From Toxorhynchites rutilus septentrionalis (taxonomy: Eukaryota; Arthropoda; Insecta; Diptera; Culicidae): a DNA stretch of 64,000 nt. Where the stretch lies: positions 264,763,598-264,827,597 of the forward strand of contig NC_073746.1 in NCBI RefSeq assembly GCF_029784135.1, written 5' to 3'. Below are positions 55,908-64,000 of the stretch, one piece after another. Position 1 is the stretch's first letter; each line of letters opens with the position of its first letter. The position numbers were made by a program, and so were the translations under genes. The notes beneath the pieces were generated by a model that was given only the letters and a program-made list of their open reading frames with translations, had not been told where the DNA came from and did not search any database.

Positions 55908-56882
55908 CAACTATCTACACTCGACAAAACAATAGAAGAATAGAGTGCGAGGTCGAACATTTTGAGTGATGGCTGTAGCTTCGTGGAAAATCAACCCATA
56001 CAGACGAGATATATATCATTTTAAAGCTCCAGCCTTCAGGTATTAGAATATTTAGCGCACATATTTTTATCTTGGTGCGTGTGGGTGTAGTGGATAACGA
56101 TATCGGAAAGAAATAAAAAATCGATTTTTTTTCCACTTCTTTCGAAGATTTCGTGGACTAACAATTTTTTGCTAACCAACTCAAAAGCAAAACCAATCAA
56201 CCATATCAACAAGATTTCATTTGGTTCTTCCGTTCCGGTAGGATCCTTTTATACAGAGATATTTCTGCTTGAATGAAAAATTACCCTTCGTCTTTGATGA
56301 TTAATAATTCAATAAGTAATAATCGCACCGCAAACCGAAAACTCCAGTCAATTCTGTACATAGTTAATGTGTTGCTTTGACAAAAAAAATATTTAATTTT
56401 TTTGCATCGATTTCAAATAAGTGCCAAAACAGTTTTTTTTGTAGTGTTTTAGAACACCATTTGTAATTTTGCAAATATTGCGGTAAATTCAAATGTTTGC
56501 AGGCAAATTTTTAGCCTAGTTATCCCTAAAACATCTGTGAACGTTTCATATTGATACGTCAAGCCATTTTCTTTAGCTAATTTTTCAAAGTTTGGAGTAA
56601 ATTAGAGGAGGAGAGGAGTAATTAATTACAAATCATACCAGAAGAACGTGGCTCTCAGAATGAACGATTCGTAGCTTTCGTTTTCACGAGTTTGTGAGTA
56701 AGGAATGCTGTTTATGTAGAAATGCGTATGCACAAGTATTGAGTATCATCAGGATTACCTACAAACGCATGAAAACGAAAGGTACTTCTAGTACAATTTG
56801 CGATTAGGTCCAATTTACTCCAAACTTTGAAAAATCGGCTAAAAAAAATTGCTGAACGTGTTAATATGAAACGTTCACAGGT
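55908..56882 (-). repeat. Dispersed repeat copy with local inverted repeat
   Basis: The stretch 55,908-56,575 is the reverse complement of the family at 4,975-5,640. In addition, about 56,534-56,605 (CTGTGAACGTTTCATATTGA to AAAGTTTGGAGTAAATT) recurs inverted at about 56,815-56,882. That could form a hairpin with arms of about 70 bp. Confidence 0.7.
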
Positions 56883-57324
56883 CGGTCGGTGATATCATCC
56901 ATTTTTCATCGCGTGTATCCTGTTTCGAACTTCAATCGCGACGGCGGAGAGTTATTTTTGGAAACCTGAGAAGGTAACCGAGAGAGCTCCTCTAGAAACA
57001 TTTATTCTGGCGATACATTTGTGGGAGACAAGGTGAAGGTAATTAAACGAATAAAAATCACATAATAAAAGTGATAAACTGACTGACGATCAGAGTGAGA
57101 GAATGAGAAAAACGAGAGTTTCGAGTTCCACTTCTGCCAATATGTGTCGCAAGTTTTAAAGGACGACTATTCTCTTGAGTAATATTGAACCAGACGGTCG
57201 CAAGAGTGCGTGAACAGTGATTTTATTGCAACGGGAAAAAAGAGTCACGACAACATTCTGTCAAACATATACCGGGAATTTGTGTTTTCAAAGGAAATGC
57301 TTTGTTTACTTATCTACATTAATG
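56883..57324. other. Spacer before the mariner
   Basis: No gene was recognised. Confidence 0.45.
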
Positions 57325-58560
57325 TTGGGTTGGGGAAAAAGAAATGTCTTACATTGTCAATATATGGCAACACTTAAACATATCTTGTGTTGTACTTATC
57401 GCATAGGGTCATACTATACGGCTATTTAAAGACGACAATCTGATTGTCCTTTTCAGTCTCAAGTTATAGCGCGTCAAAGATGGAGTCCACCAAGCAATAA
57501 ATTCGCCATATTTTACGTTTTTACTACTTGCGAGGTAAAACTGCAACGAAGGCGGCCGAAAAAAATCGTGTAGTTTATGGACCCGATACTGTAACGATTC
57601 GCACAGCACAGCGTTGGTTTGATCAATTCGTTCTGGTTTAGTGGCTGTCGAAGATACACCCTGTACTGGTAGGCCAATCGTCGTGGAAACCGATAAAATC
57701 GTTGAAATCATCCAAGTAGACCGTCATGTGAGCACTCGCTCGATTGGCCAGGAACTGGGTATAGACCATAAAACCGTTTGGAACTATTTGCAGAAGATTG
57801 GATCCCAAAAAAAAGCTGGATGTATGGGTGCCACACGAGTTGACGCAAAAAATTCTTTTAGACCGAATCAACGCCTGCGATGCTCTGCTGAAATGGAACG
57901 AACTCGACCCATTTTTGAAGACGATGGTGACTGGTGATGAATAGTGGATCACATACGATAACCTAAAGCGATAACCTAAAGTCGATAACGATAACGATAA
58001 CGATAACCTAAAGTCGTGGTCGAATCGCGGTGAGCCGGCACAAACCATCGACAAGCCCGGATTGACGGTCAGGAAGGTTTTGCTGTTTGTTTGGTGGGAT
58101 TGGAAGGGAATCATCCACTATAAGCTGTTCAACTATGGCCAGATCCTCAACTCGGTTCTCTACTGTGAGCAGCTTGACCGTTTGAGGCAGGCGATTGACC
58201 AGAAGCGGCCAGAAATGATCAATAGGAATGATGTTGTTTTTCACCAGGATAACGCTCGGCTTCACACATCTTTAATGACCCGCCAGAAGCTACGGAAGCT
58301 CGGATGGGACGTCTCACTGCACCCACCGTATAGTCCGGACCTGGCTCCAAGTAATTATCATCTCTTCCGGTCCATGCAAAACGCTCTTGGTGATACTAAG
58401 TTGGCCTCAAAAGAGGCTTGCAAAAACTGGCTGTCTGAGTTTTTTGCAAATAAGGAGGGGGGAGGGGGATAGTGAAGTTGCTTTCTAAATGGCAACAAGT
58501 TTGCGAACAAAACGGCGCATATTTGACTTAAATTGAATAATTTTTTATATCCTATTTTAT
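57325..58560 (+). mobile_element. Mariner element, 3' end truncated
   Basis: The left terminal repeat GGGTTGGGGAAAAAGAAATG begins at 57,327 and matches that at 7,687. The transposase follows. The tail after GCATATTTGACTTAAATT matches the relic at 15,110, but the last 60 or so bases and the right terminal repeat are not seen. Confidence 0.8.
57480..58531 (+). pseudogene. Mariner transposase, multiply broken
   Basis: Reading from ATG 57,480, the N-terminal helix-turn-helix region is visible (RHILRFYYLRGKTATKAAEKN, in shorter pieces). An in-frame TAA lies at codon 7, followed by frame changes near 57,640 and 57,820. The first catalytic block reads VTGDE followed by a stop. Near 57,955-58,012 the unit GATAAC is tandemly repeated and expands the reading frame. 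The second block FHQDNARLH is intact. In the third block the usual PSDYHLF reads PSNYHLF, so the third Asp of DD34D is Asn. A G-rich slip near 58,455 breaks the C-terminus. The protein is inactive. Confidence 0.88.
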
Positions 58561-59898
58561 ATCCATTCGGAAATTGCCTTCAGCTCACGCAGCGAATTCG
58601 TTTTTATGCCTTCAATGCTTCCAAAACGGATTCGATGAAGCGGTAAATTGAGTTTCGGAAATAGGAAAAATCAAACACCCATGTCTCATCGGCTGTATTT
58701 ATATGTTGACTGAACGTGGAATCAGAATTTGATCGTTCAAGCCACACGGCACAATTCACAGTTCAGTTCAGTAACATGACATTGTAGTGAAATTTTAAAA
58801 ACAATATAGAAGTTCGGTGTCAAAGAACAAAGTTTAGAGCGGTTAGAGATGTTTAATTTGGTTGACAAAAACAATCAAATATATCAGGCATTCCAAAATG
58901 TTAATTAAATCCACCAATTTGAATGTTTCACATCTACATCCTGTACTAAATTTTCTCAGCTTTCGAATGAAAGCAACAGAATCGTCCTACGTTGGTGTCA
59001 GTATATTTTTAGTAGGTTTTTGTGACATTGTTATTTTTTTTCTGGACTCATTCCCTTTGCGATTTTTTCCTGGAATAATATTTAGAGGTAATAACCGGGC
59101 ATTATCCTCGAATACACTTCACGATGGAAACGAAATGAAGTGTGTCCGCGATGACAACGTTACGGTGTCGACATCTGGATACGAAACTAGTTTCCCACTA
59201 AAACTATCATTATAATATAAAATAAACTTCAGATGAAATTTTGGTATGAGATTATTTTACCAAGTGAAGAAAACAAAGTTTTCCATTCACATTGAACACT
59301 AATTTCATACGGAGAAGTTAATTTTCATTGATAATTTTTATTTGAAAAGTACTCATTCTGCTTGAGAACCCATTCTTATCCTTTACGCTTTACTAACTCG
59401 AAAAATGTAGTTCAATGGCGTGCCGTTCATTTCGTTTACACCGTGAAGTGTATTCGAGAATCAGGCCCACCAACTATCAACCAATTTTACAGTTATACTA
59501 AGATGAAAAATCAATTCTATTTAAACGCTCAATACACAATCACTAAAATACTGTGTATACTACTATGAAATAAATTGCTGTGCAATTGACTGCGCAAAAA
59601 TAAGCAACAAAGAAGTTTCCTAAAGTTCACCGTTCAAAACCTTGCACTTCAAGTGTAACGCTCACTTTGAACTTACTAACCGGTGCCGAAATAAAATAAT
59701 ATAATAAGGAAAGAAATAAAGAATTTCGTAATGTTTCTGCTGTTCGGCGACTGCGGACTTCGACTTCGGTAAGATAAGTGCGAGACAAGGTGACGCAATC
59801 CGATTCGGTTGCCAACCACCAATAAGTCGGCATTAAGACAGAAAGGACCAAGTCACGAAGTTTAAAATTTCGAGCTATTGAGCTATATACCACATTTT
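58561..59898. other. AT-rich spacer
   Basis: No gene was recognised. Frames of 116-117 codons at 58,862-59,215 and 59,627-59,977 show no domain. Confidence 0.45.
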
Positions 59899-60518
59899 GA
59901 CGTAGGACTACGTCTAACCGGAAGATATAGGGGGTGAAATGAAAATCTAGGCACTGAACAAGTAGGAAAAAATGCAAGATTTGGAACGCTTATAACTCGA
60001 GCATTCCTCAAAAGATCGCAAAGGTTTTTGCATCAATTGATAGAAAATATATCTACGTCTCTATCATAACGAATAACATTTCATTTTTCTTGAGATAAAT
60101 AATTGAATAATTGTGAAATATCAAGCATTGTCCAAATGCACTATGTGCCCATTTTTGATTGGTCCATTTTGTGCTCCTCAAATCGTACCGACCAAAACGG
60201 GCAACCAGAGCAGCAGCGAAATACAATGAAGCACGATTGGAAAGGAAAAAGAAAAACAGGAAGTGGGTTATATCTATGGTATAACCGCAAGGTGACGTAG
60301 GACTATCGTTGATTTAGAGATCATTTGTATGAAGTTGAATCTGAATTCATTCTGAATGAATGAATATTTGGAGAACTTCGAAAACGAGAGCGTTACGTTG
60401 GAGGCACAAGGTTTTATGCATCTAATATTGGATACGGAAATATCCTACTGATGGGGAAGAATAATCTTCAGAAGCTATCCTGTTGATTGCGATTGATTGA
60501 AAAATCACAAAACCTAAT

Positions 60519-60815
60519 GTATTTGGTCACAGTGTTACATGGATAGAAAACATTAAAATAAACTCTTTCGTATGAATGTAATTTTAAATTCCCAGAGGAA
60601 CTGGCAGATTATTTTCAGTAACGATTAGATATTTCCACATTTTCCTCGATACTGGAAGCCCACCAGTGGTTAATGCTAACTCGATAACCATCTGTTAATA
60701 GCACTTGATTGAAACATATTTGGTCACAGTGTTACATGGATAGAAAACATTCAAATAAACTCTTTCACATGAATGTATTTTTAAATTCCTAGAGGAACTG
60801 GCAGATTATTTTCCG
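60519..60815 (+). repeat. Two diverged tandem units, period about 195 bp
   Basis: TTTGGTCACAGTGTTACATG..GATAGAAAACATT, then AATAAACTCTTTC and AGAGGAACTGGCAGATTATTTTC, occur at 60,521-60,620 and again at 60,719-60,815. A (TG)n run lies just after, near 60,855. Confidence 0.85.
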
Positions 60816-61048
60816 GATCTTTCTCGATCCAAACGGAAAGAATTCCGTGCGTGTATGTGTGTGTGTGTAGCGGCTGCTTCGAGATCTTCCCGGGGAACCG
60901 TTTGTAGCATCACTCTCCTCCTGATGGATTCCCTTCTGGCCTAAGGTGCACAAACAGGCTCTTGGTGACACCGTTCATCCGCGCTTTCATGATAAATGAA
61001 GAGCTTCACCACAACAGCGTCAACATGCTCCAATCGCTGTTCAATTAG

Positions 61049-61200
61049 AACTGAGTGGATTTCCGAGCGGCGCTCGCTTATATACCGATTGGTGATTTCA
61101 ATAGCCTATTTTGAAAGCAAATTTAAGACTATTGAAACAAGTTTTTGGATCAGAAAGTAACAAGTATAGAACGCGTAGACATTTTATCTTTCGAATGAAG
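61049..61200 (-). promoter_or_regulatory. Inverted type B promoter-like cassette
   Basis: On the minus strand TATATAAG (61,084-61,077) is followed about 31 bases later by CTCAGTT (61,055-61,049), a good arthropod initiator. The upstream part (TTTCAATAGTCTTAAATTTG) and CGCTCGGAAATCCA match the cassettes at 33,283-33,835. It faces away from the H2A relic at 61,500, the arrangement of divergent histone gene pairs, but no second histone frame was recognised. Confidence 0.5.
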
Positions 61201-61499
61201 TGTTTATCATATAATTTCGTTCAGTTGTTTAGGAGCTATTATCACTCAAAATCTCGGTCTCCAGCGTAACGCTTTCGTTTTCGAAACTTTGATTTTACAC
61301 CCCGGTATAGAAATGAAAGACGTAGTCCTACGTCAAAAATATGAACGAAGCATTGGTCGCAGTCTCACATATGCGTAATTCTCGAGCCAGCCAGTCAGCT
61401 TAAAAATCCCCGCTCCGCTGCCGTAACGATCATTCGCATTCAAACCGTACACCACATCGTTTCGCACCACACCACATCAAAAAACCAACACAAGCAGCC

Positions 61500-61735
61500 A
61501 TGTCTGGACATGGAAAAGGAGGAAGAGTGAAGGGAAAGACAAAATCCCGCTCGAACCGTGCTGGTCTGGAGTTCCCCGCAAGGGTAGCTAGGCCGAGCGC
61601 GTTAGTACCAGTGCACCAGTCCACCTAGCCGGCGATATAGAGTTTCAGCCGCCGGAGTGCTCGAGTTGGCTTGCAAAGCTGTTCACGACAATGAGAACAT
61701 ACCACATTCGGTTCGGTACATCCGCATTGTATAGA
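61500..61735 (+). pseudogene. H2A: Histone H2A pseudogene
   Basis: The ATG at 61,500 starts [20 protein letters not shown] followed by AGLEFP, an almost perfect H2A N-terminus. About 26 bases are then missing, corresponding to the VGRIHRLL region, and reading continues as RKG, a stop (TAG for Tyr), AERV, APV and LA. Another shift then leads to nucleotides matching EVLELAGNAARDN (GTGCTCGAGTTGG near 61,656). Beyond 61,700 only weak traces of the C-terminal tail remain. Normal H2A is about 124 codons. It is intronless, as histone genes are. The leader before the ATG is rich in CACCACA and CCAACACAAG. It was once a nucleosome core histone gene and is now clearly non-functional. Confidence 0.88.
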
Positions 61736-62360
61736 AAAATAACTAAGGAGCAACATGATGAGCTATGTATTTCCTGCTGCTCTGTTCTTATTTTAAAGGA
61801 CTTTAATCCGAAGGTCATAAATCCCTGTATTTACTGTTGATTTTTCAGAACGCTTATAGCTCGTTTATTTCTCGACAGATCGTAGAGTTCGTCTCCAAAA
61901 CCTCAGTTCTTTTTCATGTTTATTTACTTTGTTTGCGAAGATACAAATCTTACAATTCATTCGTCTCCGAAACCACAGTTTAGGGTACGGTAATGTGCTC
62001 AATAGTGAAATATATGATAGTGAATGAGCTGATGACCACCTATGCATTCCCTATCACAGCCATCATTTTGATTGTACGATGTGTGCATACGCCAAAAGAT
62101 GCCCGTCGTTGAACATTTAATAAGTACAAAGCCTTCAGAAAAAAATCAAGAAATCAACTATAAGACAGTGAGAAAAAAATGAGAAAGTTTGTGAAAAAAC
62201 GCAAAAACACAACACCAAAGGTTCTTTTCAGAACTCCTAACATGTTCATAAAGAGTAAACAGTAAACTAATCCATGTTTCAGGTAAATAGGCAGGCCACG
62301 TAGAAGAAGAAAATAAAACAATATATTTAAAATATATATTTAGAAAAAGCTGTCCCCTTT
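61736..62360. other. Interior of module iii after the H2A relic
   Basis: The stretch has the core-like block TTCAGAACGCTTATAGCTCG near 61,848 and two diverged copies of TTCGTCTCCRAAACCWCAGTT (near 61,888 and 61,960). There is no gene. Confidence 0.5.
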
Positions 62361-62630
62361 GTATAGTCCTACGTCACTCCGGTTATGTACCCGACATAAC
62401 CCACCCGTCTTTTTAGATTTGGAGAATTACGAGTACAGCAAGGAATATCGGATTGAATTTATTACGTTACTTAAATTTTATTAGGAAAACATAAAATCAT
62501 GATAAAAATTGCGCCCCGGTGGCGTTAATACGTAAGTACCTAAAACTGAATTAAATTTATAATTTGATGTTGCAAAAAACTCAATTCACTTAAAAGTTTA
62601 CCTAAACTCCACCTATTCAACTAATTTTAA

Positions 62631-63934
62631 GTAGGGTAACAAGGGGTGAGTTGGACATACAGGTTGATTTGGACCAACCCTACCCAGCAAGCACATTGAT
62701 TGCAAAAAAAAGGGAGTTTTTCGATCGATTTTAAGGTTTTTCCCGCTGATTAAACAAACTTTTCGTGTATTGTGCAGTAATGTTCTGCTCGCCTACATAA
62801 GAGAAACAATTTGATGCAGTGAAACTGTAAGTTGGGCAACCGTAAATGAAATTAGTTGCATTTTAATTTTTGCATGTTGTGTTGGGTGACATGGACACGT
62901 CTATGTGGAGTGAATTGGTCCTACAGGTTTGCGGCTAACAGTTCGGCTGAAAAGTTTATAACACAGTAAAACTATTTTATTTTCAATTTTATTATTCAAC
63001 CTAATTGCCTTCGAGGGCGATACAGCGATTATAATGATCTTGCAACTTTTCGATATCATTTTTACAGTACTCTTCCGGTTTTTCCAAAATAGGTCTCAGT
63101 TTCGGTAATCACTTCATCATCGATCTTTTATTTCTTGCCAGCGAGCATTCTCTCCAGGTCTGCGAACAGAAAATAGTCGCTGGGGGCCAGATCTGGAGAA
63201 TAAGGTGGATGCGGAAGCAATTCAAAGCCCAATAACAAAAGTTGCTCCACTCTCAATGCTCACGAACCAATCGACCGATTGCTGTCAAATTTTGACACGT
63301 ATTCATTGAAGGATGGTGCTTTTTGATAGTCAAGTAGATTTTTGCAAGAGACGCCAGCCTTATGAACTTTTCAGCCGAACTGTTAATTGATTCCAGATGC
63401 CGCTGAATTACAAAAAGAGGATGGGCAGACAACATTAGAAGAAGAAGGAGCTTGAAAGAGCAACGCAGGCCATCAAGAACGGATTTTCTTTGACCAAGCA
63501 TCGAAAGTGTTTCAAAATGCTCGAACAATCCTCGATCCATACAGAATTCGAGATGAGCTCAATCCAATTTTACTGGTCTGTAATCTGGTAAAGACACCTT
63601 GTATCGATCCCAAAACACTTACTGATTGAACAATTATCCCAAAATACTTCACATAAACATAAGTATGTTTTTTTCGATGAAACACACACTGGACCAAAAC
63701 ACCCCACAGACGGTCCGAATCACCCCGCATCAAATTTTAATGTCCAAAAATCATCTCTTTTATTTTATGATATATTTGGTAATTTGAAGCTTGATATAGT
63801 GATTAAACATTATTGATTGAGAGAAAACAAGTGTAGGACAGTATACAATGTGACAATTTTTATTTAGACCGTATTGGTCTGAAAGTATTAGGCGATTTGC
63901 TTAGGGGGTCCGAATTCCCCCCATTTACCCCTAC
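62631..63934. mobile_element. Degenerate outer TIR element containing a mariner MITE
   Basis: The left end GTAGGGTAACAAGGGGTGAG (then TTGGAC) resembles the right end in inverted orientation (GTAGGGGTAAATGGGGGGAA, then TTCGGACC). The interior, apart from the nested mariner, is non-coding. There is no target duplication, so boundaries are tentative. Confidence 0.4.
62938..63383 (-). mobile_element. Internally deleted mariner, 446 bp
   Basis: Perfect 19-bp terminal repeats ACAGTTCGGCTGAAAAGTT flank it, with TA duplicated outside (62,936-62,937 and 63,384-63,385). On the minus strand the interior still encodes a transposase C-terminus: LPHPPYSPDLAPSDYFLF with the third catalytic Asp, then a tail resembling YNRCIALEGN. 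The front half of the gene is deleted. It is a different mariner lineage from the one at 57.3 kb. Confidence 0.9.
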
Positions 63935-64000
63935 TCGCGGAATGTTCAATCAATTGTTTAACTGTTTGAATACGGATAGCGTGATAGCGCTCTTCTTGTT
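63935..64000. other. Window end, nothing recognised
   Basis: This short stretch shows no feature. Confidence 0.5.

Larger units (their letters stand above)
59899..62401 (+). mobile_element. Palindrome-bounded module iii, apparently nested
   Basis: A forward left palindrome lies at 59,899-59,914 and a forward right end at 62,361-62,401, with hairpin GGTTATGT-ACCCG-ACATAACC (62,381-62,401). Between them lie a reverse-oriented right end (hairpin 60,266-60,286, palindrome 60,294-60,309) and a reverse-oriented left palindrome (61,319-61,334). This suggests one module inside another. The core block at 59,985-60,150 matches module i, and a second core-like block occurs at 61,853-61,890. Confidence 0.55.

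Noticed and set aside
60789..61020. Possible H2B or other histone gene opposite the H2A relic
   Set aside because: The divergent promoter layout suggested it, but none of the three minus-strand frames gives a recognisable histone block.

Overview
The window looks like gene-poor nuclear DNA of a dipteran, most likely a culicine mosquito (Aedes-like). This is inferred from the mixture of elements: a gypsy/errantivirus-type provirus with env, a BEL/Pao element with a PHD finger, an I-like LINE, several mariner and hAT relatives, tRNA-derived SINEs and AT-rich spacers. I found no intact host protein gene, no rRNA, no free-standing tRNA gene and no prokaryotic feature. The only recognisable host-type gene is a decayed histone H2A copy.

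Layout. Positions 1-7.7 kb hold an old dispersed repeat, a 142-bp minisatellite with a compound microsatellite, a Tc1/mariner-type transposase relic and a small TIR element. Positions 7,705-15,053 (minus strand) are a gypsy/errantivirus-like provirus. It has 315/316-bp near-identical LTRs, a 4-bp target duplication, a tRNA-Lys type primer site, gag, a textbook -1 frameshift signal, pol broken at two A6 runs, and an open env. It sits inside the terminal repeat of an older mariner. Positions 15.2-18.3 kb carry two inverted-repeat elements, one a 1.75-kb fold-back. Positions 22,960-30,214 (minus strand) are a full-length I-like LINE with target duplication. Its ORF1 contains about 1.15 kb of almost perfect GAGGAT hexamers (about 380 serines), and its ORF2 has one nonsense codon and two frameshifts. 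Positions 30.6-34.4 kb are a repeat module with promoter-like cassettes and two SINE insertions. Positions 39.0-43.9 kb are a nest: a degenerate Tc1-like element and a LINE reverse transcriptase fragment, hit by tRNA-derived SINEs (one of them in frame). Positions 46,735-54,421 are a BEL/Pao element (564-bp LTRs) inserted inside a (TATTAC)n array, whose phase is restored exactly across the insertion. Positions 55-64 kb hold a hAT MITE with a perfect 8-bp duplication, a dispersed inverted repeat, a mariner lacking its third catalytic Asp, palindrome-bounded modules with the H2A relic, and an internally deleted mariner.

The best candidate for something undescribed is a family of modules at 21.4-22.6, 30.6-34.4 and 59.9-62.4 kb. 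Their ends carry the palindrome GACGTAG-NN-CTACGTC. Four right ends also carry an adjacent hairpin of about 8-5-8 geometry whose stem pairs change in a compensatory way between copies. Some modules contain TATA/initiator cassettes, and one region contains the H2A relic. No transposase was seen in them.

All coordinates, repeat matches and domain calls come from reading the sequence by eye. No alignment or database search was run.
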